DNA from: DATKNA01 sp963786765
Lineage (GTDB): Bacteria > Actinomycetota > Actinomycetes > Actinomycetales > Kineosporiaceae
NCBI GenBank assembly: GCA_963786765.1
Contig: CAWBAJ010000037.1
Coordinates: 1-64,000 of the forward strand
Direction: 5' to 3'
Length of the DNA stretch: 64,000 nt
Part shown: positions 55,878 to 64,000 of the stretch, piece by piece
Layout: every line of letters starts with the position of its first letter
How positions within the stretch are numbered: the first letter of the stretch is position 1
Program-made: the position numbers and the translations under genes
The notes under the pieces: generated by a model
Told to the model about the DNA's origin: nothing
Databases searched by the model: none
The model's input: only the letters and a program-made list of their open reading frames with translations

Positions 55878-57316
55878 GCGGAGGCCTTCTCGGCGTCGTC
55901 GCCACCCTCGACCCCCGTGGCGGCCGCGGCGCCGTCGCGGTCGCCGTTGCGGCCGGCCTCGCGCTGGCCCCTTCGACCCCTGCTCCGGGCGCTCCGGACC
56001 TCCACCAGCCCGTCGACCTCGCCGGCGTGCCGGCCGTCTGGTTACTGCACTCCGGTCGCGTGCTGGTGCTGCGCCCTGACCGGCTCGAGGTCGTGCTGGA
56101 CGGCCGGCTCGTCCGGACGGTCGCCGTCCGGCAACCCGTCGACCTCGCCCGGCTCCCATCGCTCGTCGATGACGCGTCGTACGCCGAGCCGCTCGCCGAC
56201 GCTGCGGCCTCGGGAACAGGTCCTGGAGTGCGGCTCGGGGCGGTTCTGGCCCAGCGACCCGGCACGGCCGTGACCGCGGCCGGCCTGCACCTGCGGCTCG
56301 TGGACACCGGCGGCGCGGGTCCGGCCCGCGTCACCGGCACGCGGGCCCGGCTCACTCTGCAGGACGTCCGCGTGGACGCGGCCCCCGCCCCGCCCTCGGG
56401 ACCGGTTGCCGCAGGGTTCCGCTACCTGCACGCGAGCAGCCTGTCGATGGACGACGTCACGCTGACCGGCCTCGGCGTACCGGGCGCTCCGGGGGTGCCG
56501 GCCGTGCCCGCTCTGCGCGCGGACGGCGGGACCGCCCTGGCGTTGCGGCGCCTCTTGCTGGTCGGGGGCGGTCCCGGTGTCGACGTGCGCGATTCCGACC
56601 GGCTCACGGTGGAGGGGCTCGGCGGCGGGCGAGTGGGCGGTTCCCTGCTCACCGTCAGCGGCGGGACCGGTGCGCGCATCCGGGACGTGGGCTCGAGCGG
56701 CTCCGCCGGCGCGGCGGTGCGGTTGCGCGCCAGCGCGGGCACCGAGATCGACACGCTCACCTCCAGCGGGGACGCCGCCGCCCTCCTGGCGCAGGACGTC
56801 GACGGCGTCCGGGCCGGCCGTGTCAGTGCCCGGGGCGACGGCGTCGTGCTGGGCGGGCGCGGGATCGAGCTGACCGACATCGACGTCGACGCGCCGGCGA
56901 AGGGCGTCCTGGTGCGTGCCGGCGCTGCTGTCGTCGTCCGCGGCGGATCCCTTCGGGGCAGGGCCGCCGCCGTGGCCGCTGACCCTTCGGCCCGTGCAGA
57001 GCTGGACGGCGTGACGACCGCGGGACCCGTGACGGGTCCGGTGCGGGTAGCTCCGGCTGTCGGGGACACGGGTAGTGCCCGGCGGCGGCTCACGTCCTGG
57101 TGGGACCGCCCGGTGCGTGGGACGGGAGGTGTCGCCGTCCTGGTTCTGATCGCCGGGGTCTGCTCGGAGGTGCTGCGTGGTCGTCGTCGCGGCGACGTCC
57201 GCACCAGCGCCCGGCGGATTCAGCCTGCCGTCGGGGACGGGAGGGGTGACAGCGGCTCGGACGGGGGGCTGGACGGGGAGTTGGTGCTCGACCTCGGCGA
57301 GCGACGCCTGCACTGA
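55871..57316 (+). CDS. Membrane-anchored beta-helix-like surface protein
   Basis: 481 residues. An N-terminal hydrophobic segment after GGRGA is followed by about 350 residues of repeating short strands (RLTVEGLGGGRVGGSLLTVS, GTGARIRDVGSSGSAG, GIELTDIDVDAPAKGVLVRA) as in right-handed parallel beta-helices such as mannuronan epimerases and pectate lyases. A C-terminal helix (TGGVAVLVLIAGVCSEVLRG) anchors it. The GTG overlaps the dehydrogenase stop, so the two are one operon. It may modify or bind a surface polysaccharide; enzymatic residues are not recognisable. Confidence 0.7.
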   Translation: MVSGGLLGVVATLDPRGGRGAVAVAVAAGLALAPSTPAPGAPDLHQPVDLAGVPAVWLLHSGRVLVLRPDRLEVVLDGRLVRTVAVRQPVDLARLPSLVDDASYAEPLADAAASGTGPGVRLGAVLAQRPGTAVTAAGLHLRLVDTGGAGPARVTGTRARLTLQDVRVDAAPAPPSGPVAAGFRYLHASSLSMDDVTLTGLGVPGAPGVPAVPALRADGGTALALRRLLLVGGGPGVDVRDSDRLTVEGLGGGRVGGSLLTVSGGTGARIRDVGSSGSAGAAVRLRASAGTEIDTLTSSGDAAALLAQDVDGVRAGRVSARGDGVVLGGRGIELTDIDVDAPAKGVLVRAGAAVVVRGGSLRGRAAAVAADPSARAELDGVTTAGPVTGPVRVAPAVGDTGSARRRLTSWWDRPVRGTGGVAVLVLIAGVCSEVLRGRRRGDVRTSARRIQPAVGDGRGDSGSDGGLDGELVLDLGERRLH

Positions 57317-57449
57317 CGGCGGGGGATCGACCTCGCCCGACCGGCTGACACCGCTGCATCACCCCTTAGTAATCATTCGAATACTCTTCGTTAAGGACGC
57401 GGGAAGGCCCGCGGCGACCGCGAGGCGACTCGCGACGACGGAGGAGACC

Positions 57450-57929
57450 ATGTCCGCAGCCCCCCACGAGATCGGCACATCTGCGCCGGCACTTGCCGTC
57501 GTGCCCGACCCGGCTGCTGCCGCGGCGCCTTCGCTCGCGCAGCTGCTGAGCCGGCGGACCGCCGCACCGCAGGGCTACGACCAGGGCCGCCCTCGGATCG
57601 TCCCGCAGGTCGTCCCGCAGGTCGTCCCGCAGGTCGCCCCGCAGGCAGCCCCGCAGGCAGCCCCGCAGGCAGCCCGGCAGGCAGCAGCCCGGCAGGCGGC
57701 AGCCCGGCAGACGCCCCGGCAGTCCGGCTGCTCCCATGGAGCGCAGGCAGGGCCGATGCGGGGGCTGCGGGAACCCACGTTCGACGAGCTCGTCACCGGG
57801 TACGGCCGTCATCGCGGGCCGCAGCAGCCCGAGCCGCCGACGTCGCTGCTTCGCCGTCTCGCGCTACGGGCCCGACTGCTGCCCACGCCCGCCCGGCGTC
57901 CCCCGGCGCGCGCCACCTGGAACCAGTGA
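57450..57929 (+). CDS. Low-complexity protein with PQV/PQA repeats
   Basis: 159 residues, no recognised domain. Central VPQ/APQ/ARQ tri- to tetrapeptide repeats are encoded by near-identical CCGCAGGT/CCGCAGGC units (57603-57720). GAGGAG precedes ATG 57450. No signal peptide or membrane helix is seen; the C-terminus is Arg-rich. It is coupled to the next gene (GTGA). Probably cytosolic and intrinsically disordered. Confidence 0.55.
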   Translation: MSAAPHEIGTSAPALAVVPDPAAAAAPSLAQLLSRRTAAPQGYDQGRPRIVPQVVPQVVPQVAPQAAPQAAPQAARQAAARQAAARQTPRQSGCSHGAQAGPMRGLREPTFDELVTGYGRHRGPQQPEPPTSLLRRLALRARLLPTPARRPPARATWNQ

Positions 57930-58210
57930 AGAACGGCGAGGCCCAGCTGCCGCCCAGCTGGGAGCAGCTCCTGACGGGCACGCACCCGTCCTTCCGTCCC
58001 CCCGTCTCCGCACAGCGCGGCGGGCGTGGACCCGCCCGGCACGGGCGCGGCCGCTGGCGCCCGGACGACGAGTCGCCCGACCCGTCCGACAACCGCGGGT
58101 CGTGGCCGGAGAACGACGGCATGGCCTGGGGCGACGCCGTCCTGTGGACCGTCGTGGCCGCGGGCGCCGCGATGCTGATCGCTTCCCGCGCGGGTGGTCT
58201 CCTGCCCTGA
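57926..58210 (+). CDS. Small C-tail membrane protein
   Basis: 94 residues. It has a charged, disordered N-terminus (Gly/Arg/Asp-rich) and one C-terminal helix (AVLWTVVAAGAAMLIASRAG). The GTG overlaps the stop of the preceding repeat protein. Function unknown; it closes the putative envelope-polysaccharide operon, convergent with the GH6 gene. Confidence 0.6.
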   Translation: MKNGEAQLPPSWEQLLTGTHPSFRPPVSAQRGGRGPARHGRGRWRPDDESPDPSDNRGSWPENDGMAWGDAVLWTVVAAGAAMLIASRAGGLLP

Positions 58211-58224
58211 CGGGGGCAGCCCTG

Positions 58225-59382
58225 CTAGTGCCAGCCGGCTGTGCGTGCCAGGCCGAGGGCGTAGTCCACCCAGAACTCGCCGGCGGGCGGTGCACCGGGT
58301 CGGCAGGTGCCGTCGGACTCGCCCGGCGGTTTCACCCACAACAGGGCATCGGCGAGATCGTCCGGAGGTGTCGTCGTCGGGCCCTGACCGAGCGCGCGTC
58401 CCGGCGGGTTGCACCAGGCCAGGGCGCCCTCCCCGGGGCCGCGGCCATTGCGCCCCACGTCGACGACGAACGGCGTGGGGGTCCCGAGCGCAGCCGAGAC
58501 CTGACGCCCGTAGGCCACTTGATCGGCCGTCGTGCCGAAGTTCGCCACGTTCAGCGCGAATCCCCGCGCCTGCGCGATTCCCGCGGCGCGCAATCGGGCG
58601 GCAAGGTCGGCGGGAGAGCGCCACCCCGAGTGGCCGGCGTCCAGGTACACCCAGGTGGACCCCCGCGAGAGCTTGTCCACCGCGTAGCGGACGAGCCTGT
58701 TGCGCTCGACCATCGCGGCCGGGGTGAGGCAGTCGCTGAGGGCCAGCGCGTCCGGTTCCACGATCAGGATCGCGGGGGCGCCGGCGACGCCGCCGGCGAC
58801 GGCGTCGATCCAGCGGCGGTAGGCGTCGGCGTCCGGGAGCCCGGCGCCGGCGCAGTCGCGATGGGGGATGGCGTAGAGGACGAGCGTGAGGACCGCGCCT
58901 GCGGCCTTGGCGGGCCGCAGGGCCGCGCGGACCGTCGCGCCGACGGTCGTCTCCGGGGTCCAGTCGCCCACCCACAGCGCCGTGGGGGTCGCGGCGATCC
59001 GCCGGAGCAGGGCGGCGTCGGCGGTTCTTGCGGCGGGCAGCCGCCGAGCGGCGCGCGCCGCCTGGGTGTCCGGGACGGCCCAGAGCGGCCGGCCGCGGGG
59101 TCCGGGGTCGGCCGGCGCCTCGTGGCCGAGCACCAACGGGGGAGCGGGAGGGCGTGGCATCCGGCGCGGGCGTTCGTGGCGGACGCCCTGCGGCACGCTG
59201 GCGGCCACGGTGACGGCGGCGGCGACGAGCGGAGGTACAGCGCCGCCCGTGCCTGCGGGCGTCAGAGCGGTTGCCGCGGCGACGAGGGCGCCCGTCAGCG
59301 TCCTCGCGGCGATGGTCGGCACGCTGGGGCCGTCGGCAGCTCGCGGGGAGGACCTGAGGACGGCAGTCGCTCGATCACCCAC
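58225..59382 (-). CDS. Secreted GH6 family cellulase/endoglucanase
   Basis: About 385 residues; inverting glycoside hydrolase of family 6 on beta-1,4-glucan. The catalytic acid Asp is in ILIVEPDALALSDCLTPAAM; VYLDAGHSGWRSPADLA, ALNVANFGTT and VDVGRNGRGPGEGALAWCN plus PPGESDGTC are the diagnostic blocks. The signal peptide IAARTLTGALVAAATALTP follows. GTG 59382 or 59322 can start it (59322 gives a short signal peptide); a start at 59526 would translate the hairpin at 59427. No cellulose-binding module is present. Confidence 0.86.
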   Translation of the reverse strand: MGDRATAVLRSSPRAADGPSVPTIAARTLTGALVAAATALTPAGTGGAVPPLVAAAVTVAASVPQGVRHERPRRMPRPPAPPLVLGHEAPADPGPRGRPLWAVPDTQAARAARRLPAARTADAALLRRIAATPTALWVGDWTPETTVGATVRAALRPAKAAGAVLTLVLYAIPHRDCAGAGLPDADAYRRWIDAVAGGVAGAPAILIVEPDALALSDCLTPAAMVERNRLVRYAVDKLSRGSTWVYLDAGHSGWRSPADLAARLRAAGIAQARGFALNVANFGTTADQVAYGRQVSAALGTPTPFVVDVGRNGRGPGEGALAWCNPPGRALGQGPTTTPPDDLADALLWVKPPGESDGTCRPGAPPAGEFWVDYALGLARTAGWH

Positions 59383-59426
59383 GCAGCGGTGCGCTTCACG
59401 GAGCCCGCAACAGCGAGAGCGCACGG

Positions 59427-59462
59427 GAGAGGGCCGGCCCGTGGTTCCGGACCGGCCCTCTC
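59427..59462. promoter_or_regulatory. Strong hairpin upstream of the GH6 gene
   Basis: GAGAGGGCCGG (59427-59437) pairs perfectly with CCGGCCCTCTC (59452-59462), with an inner CCG/CGG pairing in the loop. It would sit in the leader of the GH6 transcript or act as a bidirectional transcription block between it and the XRE gene. Confidence 0.6.
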
Positions 59463-59609
59463 GTGCCGGCTGGAGCCGCCCCCTCCGACGGCTCAGCCTG
59501 GCGGCAGGTGACCCGGTTCGCCGCACGGGTCACTGCACATCTCCGACTCAGAAAGCCCAGTCGGTGACTCTGGGTTTACTTCTGGTCACGGAGAGGACAG
59601 TACCCACTC

Positions 59610-59624
59610 GGTCACGATGTGACC
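59610..59624. promoter_or_regulatory. Candidate operator palindrome upstream of the XRE-TPR regulator
   Basis: GGTCAC-GAT-GTGACC is a perfect 15-bp palindrome 105 bp before the regulator's GTG, in an AT-richer stretch that also contains single GTCAC/GTGAC half sites. It might be an autoregulatory operator; this is inference. Confidence 0.35.
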
Positions 59625-59728
59625 AGTCCTTTGCGCCAAGTCGGTCCGGGGAGGGGCGGAGGCCACGTCCACCAGGGTCAGGCACCTCGGTTCCTAAACT
59701 ACGGAAAGTGCGCGTATCGTCATGCTCT

Positions 59729-61102
59729 GTGAACGTCGACCTGGACCGGCCGCCCGTGGACCGGCCGCTGCTGGACCCAGCGGTCTGGGAACGCACCGAG
59801 ACACGTCGAGCGCTCGCGGCCCGCGACCTGGCCGCGGTCTTCCGGCTGCTGCGCAAGGCGGGCACCTCGCAACGGACGATCGCCGCCCTCACCGGTCTCG
59901 CGCCGTCCGAGGTGTACGAGATCGGTCGTGGCAGGCGGGTGATGGCCTACGACGTGCTCTGCCGGATCGCCGACGGACTGGGGGTTCCGCGCGGATACCT
60001 GGGGCTCGCCTACGACAGCGAGACGGCGGCCTTCGTCAGCGCCACCTCGCCCGACGCCGCTCAGCGCGAGCAGGACCTCGACGAGGTCGGCGCCCTGCTC
60101 GCGCATGCCGCCGAGGTCGCGGTCGGCATGCAGGGCGGGCCGGCGGCCCTGCGCTGGGCCGCCCCGCGCGAGGCCGGGACCCCGATTCCCCAGCGCGTGG
60201 GCGCCCGCGACCTCGAGCAGCTCGAGGCCATCACCGTCGCCCTACGAGGCCTGGACCACGGACACGGCGGCGGGGCGTGCCGCGAGGCCGTGGTCGCGCA
60301 GACCCGGTGGGTGCACCAGCTCCTGCACGCCGACGCCGCGGAGGACGTGCGTCACCGGCTGCTCCTCGCGTCCGCGGACCTCGACAACCTCGCCGGCTGG
60401 ACCTCGTTCGACGTCGGCCTGTACGCCTCCGCCCGCGGCTACCTTGCCCGCGCCCTCACCCAGGCCCGCCGCGCCGGCGACGCCTCGCTGGTCGCGAACG
60501 TGCTCTACCGCGCGGGTCGGCTGCACCTGCACCAACGCCTGACCCGTGAGGCGCTGCGCTTCTTCCAGCTGGGCTCGATCGCGGCCGCCGAGTCCGGCTG
60601 TGCCGTCACGGTGGCGATGCTGCGCGCCAACGAGGCCTGGGCGCACGCAGTCCTCGGCGACCGGGAGCAGACAGTCCGAGCCCTCGGCCGGGCGCACGAC
60701 GAGCTGGCGCGGGCGCAGGGCCCGGTCGCGCCCTGGGTGAGCTTCTTCTCCGCCGCCGACCTGGAGGCGCTGGCCGGGATGGCCTGGCTCGAGCTCGGTG
60801 CGAACGACCGCGAGCGACTGGCCGACGCCCGGCAGAACCTCACCGCCTCGGTTGCCGCGCGGGGCAGCGACATGACCCGCAGCCGGGCCTTCGAGCTGAC
60901 CGCCCTGGCGGTCGCGTCACTGCTCGACGGCGACGCGGAAGCGGGTCTCACGCTCGGCCACGAGGCCGTTGACCTCGCCGAGCGGGTGCGCTCGGTGCGG
61001 GTGCTCGACCGGCTGGCGCCACTGGCGCGGGCCGCTGCCGCCGTCTCGCGGCCCGGGCACCGCGAGCTCGCGCGCCGGGTCGCCACGGTGGCGGCCGGGT
61101 GA
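59729..61102 (+). CDS. XRE-family helix-turn-helix regulator with TPR domain
   Basis: 457 residues. N-terminal HTH at about 25-80: RKAGTSQRTIAALTGLAPSEVYEIGRGR with RIADGLGVPRGYLGLAY, then about 380 residues of helical repeats (LADARQNLTASVAAR, ARGYLARALTQARRAGDASL, ALRFFQLGSIAAAESG) as in actinobacterial regulators of development/antibiotic production such as NsdA-type proteins. TPRs usually bind a peptide or partner. GTG 59729. Neighbouring GH6 is divergent and may be a target. It precedes trmH by 29 bp. Confidence 0.83.
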   Translation: MNVDLDRPPVDRPLLDPAVWERTETRRALAARDLAAVFRLLRKAGTSQRTIAALTGLAPSEVYEIGRGRRVMAYDVLCRIADGLGVPRGYLGLAYDSETAAFVSATSPDAAQREQDLDEVGALLAHAAEVAVGMQGGPAALRWAAPREAGTPIPQRVGARDLEQLEAITVALRGLDHGHGGGACREAVVAQTRWVHQLLHADAAEDVRHRLLLASADLDNLAGWTSFDVGLYASARGYLARALTQARRAGDASLVANVLYRAGRLHLHQRLTREALRFFQLGSIAAAESGCAVTVAMLRANEAWAHAVLGDREQTVRALGRAHDELARAQGPVAPWVSFFSAADLEALAGMAWLELGANDRERLADARQNLTASVAARGSDMTRSRAFELTALAVASLLDGDAEAGLTLGHEAVDLAERVRSVRVLDRLAPLARAAAAVSRPGHRELARRVATVAAG

Positions 61103-61131
61103 ACGCTTCGGCCTGAGCGACACTGGCCTGC

Positions 61132-61890
61132 ATGCCCTCGCCGAAGGACACCTTCATCACCGTCTACGGCCGCATGCCCGTGCTGGAGGTGCTGCAGGAC
61201 GCCGGGCTGACCGTCGACAAGGTGGTCATCGCGGAGGGCTCCCGGGGGGAGAGCCTGGACCGGATCCGGGCGCTGGCGCGCCGCCGCGGCGTCGACCTGC
61301 GGACCGCCAGCGCGCACCGTGTCAAGGTGCTGGCGGGCAACGGCAAGCACGATCAGGGGGTGCTGGCCGACGTCGTCGCGCCGCGGATGGCGCTCGTCGA
61401 GGACTTCGTCCAGCAGCCCGCCGCCGCAGGTTCGGACATGGTGCTGGTGCTCGACGCCGTCAGCAACCCCTCGAACGTCGGGATGATCCTGCGGACGGCG
61501 ACTGCGGCGGGTGCGGCGGGAGTCGTCCTGCCCCGGGCGGGGTCACCGGGCGTCGATCCGCTCGTCGTGAAGGCGTCGGCCGGGGTCGCTTACCGGGCGC
61601 CCATCCTTCGGTGCCGCTCCGCCGCTGACGGCGTCCGGACACTGAAGGACGCGGGCTGGAGGGTGGTGGGACTGGACGGCGGAGCACCCGACGACCTCTA
61701 CGCGACGCCGTTGCCCGCCGCGACGGCACTGGTGCTCGGCAACGAGACCGAGGGGGTCTCGCAGGAGGTCGCGGCGCTCGTCGACACCTGGGTCTCGATC
61801 CCGATGGCGAACGGGGTGGAGTCCCTCAACGTCTCGAACGCCGCGGCGGTCGTCTGCTTCGAGCTGTTGCGCCGGCGCCTGCACCCCTGA
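61132..61890 (+). CDS. SpoU-type TrmH-family RNA 2'-O-methyltransferase
   Basis: 252 residues, deep-trefoil-knot SAM enzyme. VLVLDAVSNPSNVGMILRTA (motif 1), TALVLGNETEGVSQEV (motif 2) and WVSIPMANGVESLNVSNAAA (motif 3) are complete; an N-terminal substrate-binding domain precedes (VYGRMPVLEVLQDAG). Target RNA site unknown; many actinobacterial homologues act on 23S rRNA. It is followed by a strong hairpin and convergent with the GNAT gene. Confidence 0.92.
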   Translation: MPSPKDTFITVYGRMPVLEVLQDAGLTVDKVVIAEGSRGESLDRIRALARRRGVDLRTASAHRVKVLAGNGKHDQGVLADVVAPRMALVEDFVQQPAAAGSDMVLVLDAVSNPSNVGMILRTATAAGAAGVVLPRAGSPGVDPLVVKASAGVAYRAPILRCRSAADGVRTLKDAGWRVVGLDGGAPDDLYATPLPAATALVLGNETEGVSQEVAALVDTWVSIPMANGVESLNVSNAAAVVCFELLRRRLHP

Positions 61891-61925
61891 CGTCGAGGCT
61901 GGGGGAGGGGGGCATGCCCCTGCGT

Positions 61926-61964
61926 CCGTTAGCGCTGCCCCGCTCCGTGGGGCAGCGCTAACGG
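61926..61964. terminator. Perfect hairpin terminator after the TrmH gene, same core as the 29-kb repeats
   Basis: CCGTTAGCGCTGCCCC (61926-61941) pairs perfectly over 16 bp with 61949-61964, loop GCTCCGT. The CTGCCCCG/GTGGGGCAG core is shared with the repeats at 29041-29198. It may serve as a bidirectional terminator for both convergent genes. Confidence 0.75.
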
Positions 61965-62077
61965 TCGGGAGGAGATACCCACCTCCGCCGCTCCTTTGCT
62001 CGACGTGAGCGGCCATCCGCCGGCCGGCGAACGACGTACGGAAGAGGTACGTGATCGCCAGCCTCGGGACACTCGGC

Positions 62078-62608
62078 CTAGGGGAGCCGGCGTCGGTAGC
62101 GCAGGTCGAGCAGCGGCGGTGCATCGCCGTTCGGCTCGTCCTTCGTCGCGCCGTCCGTTTGCCAGCCCCAGCGCTCGTAGAACCGCCGGCCGAGCTGGTT
62201 GCTCTCGAGCACCCACACGACCGCCTCGTCGAACCCCGCGGCCACGAGCTCCTCGAGGACGCGCGCCATGAGTGCCGAGCCGACGCCGGTGCGGTAGGCG
62301 TCGGGGTCGATGTACATCACGAAGAGCTCGCCGGCGCCGACGGCATTGTCGTCCCGGCTCGGCCCGCAGCCGGCGAATCCCACGACGTCGCCGTCGCGCT
62401 CCGCCACGAGCACGACGTGCGTGCCCTCGGCCATGGTCCTCTGCCACATCGCCGTGGTGCTGTCCACGTTCCTGCGGGCGAGAAGGGACGGGTCGAGGAG
62501 GCCCTCGTACGCCCAGCGCCACGCATCGAGGTGCACGCGGGCGATCGCCGCCGCGTCCGCCGGCATCGCCCGCCGGACCGTCACACTGGCGTCGGTCGGC
62601 GGGTTCAC
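62078..62608 (-). CDS. GNAT family N-acetyltransferase
   Basis: 176 residues. FVMYIDPDAYRTGVGSALMA carries the acetyl-CoA loop (RTGVGS for RxGxGS) and VLESNQLGRRFYERWGW the C-terminal GNAT motif. Ligand unknown; the size and ARVHLDAWRWAYEGLL start resemble the small-molecule (e.g. streptothricin/spermidine-type) group. ATG 62608; 21 bp after the permease gene stop, so likely cotranscribed. Confidence 0.88.
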   Translation of the reverse strand: MNPPTDASVTVRRAMPADAAAIARVHLDAWRWAYEGLLDPSLLARRNVDSTTAMWQRTMAEGTHVVLVAERDGDVVGFAGCGPSRDDNAVGAGELFVMYIDPDAYRTGVGSALMARVLEELVAAGFDEAVVWVLESNQLGRRFYERWGWQTDGATKDEPNGDAPPLLDLRYRRRLP

Positions 62609-62629
62609 AGCGGCTCCCTCGTCCTGGGT

Positions 62630-64000
<1,371 letters not shown>

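Overview
This is a high-GC window from a member of the Actinomycetota. The evidence is the gene order (argS-lysA, hom-thrC-thrB-rho-rpmE-prfA-prmC-sua5-wecA-atp operon-DUF2550-pduO-murA), a NucS/EndoMS mismatch endonuclease, an F420-dependent (Ddn-type) oxidoreductase, an ANTAR regulator, a DivIVA-like coiled-coil protein, a MurA with Asp in place of the catalytic Cys, and frequent GTG starts with GTGA/ATGA overlaps. The order or genus cannot be fixed from the sequence alone.

Layout. 1-7.4 kb: tRNA-Arg, a Ddn-like oxidoreductase, a GntR/MFS divergent pair, argS, lysA, a short-chain dehydrogenase and a TPR lipoprotein. 7.5-9.4 kb: a secreted collagen-like Gly-X-Y protein. 9.8-20.2 kb: the threonine branch of aspartate-family biosynthesis (hom, thrC, thrB), then rho, ribosomal protein L31, peptide release factor 1 and its methylase, the Sua5 tRNA-modification enzyme and the first membrane enzyme of cell-wall linkage/polymer synthesis (WecA). 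20.2-28.4 kb: the complete F0F1 ATP synthase operon (atpI, atpZ-like, B, E, F, H, A, G, D, C). 28.4-34.3 kb: DUF2550 protein, cobalamin adenosyltransferase, murA, a small membrane protein, a STAS protein and a Na+/H+ antiporter carrying a UBP-type zinc finger. 34.3-40.5 kb: a minus-strand run (hypothetical, MalY-like C-S lyase, MFS exporter, D-amino-acid oxidase, secreted SNase-LTD nuclease, nucS). 40.8-48.7 kb: a duplicated 3-hydroxyacyl-CoA dehydrogenase, GNAT, zinc-ribbon proteins, coiled-coil protein, methylmalonyl-CoA epimerase, thiolase and MeaB, which fit acyl-CoA/propionyl-CoA metabolism and B12 handling (with the adenosyltransferase at 29.3-29.9 kb). 48.7-54 kb: degenerate GGDEF protein, thiamine-binding/membrane/lipoprotein operon, thioredoxin-TPR protein, ANTAR regulator. 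54.1-58.2 kb: a nucleotide-sugar dehydrogenase with a repeat tail, a beta-helix membrane protein and two small repeat/membrane proteins, a plausible envelope-polysaccharide locus, followed by a GH6 cellulase, an XRE-TPR regulator, a SpoU methyltransferase, a GNAT and a truncated purine permease.

Two general properties stand out. First, about 28 single-base frame disruptions break otherwise well-conserved genes, including essential ones (rho, atpA, atpF, murA, prmC, sua5, hom, thrB, thrC). Most are +1 insertions, which looks like uncorrected long-read sequence error rather than gene decay. I annotate these as single genes spanning the breaks. Second, the window carries several kinds of short repeats: arrays whose TGATCC-type units start on a gene's stop codon, 44-bp-spaced palindromes with a matching copy 33 kb away, long inverted repeats (one inside an MFS gene), and in-frame peptide repeats in Rho, the collagen-like protein and the nucleotide-sugar dehydrogenase.
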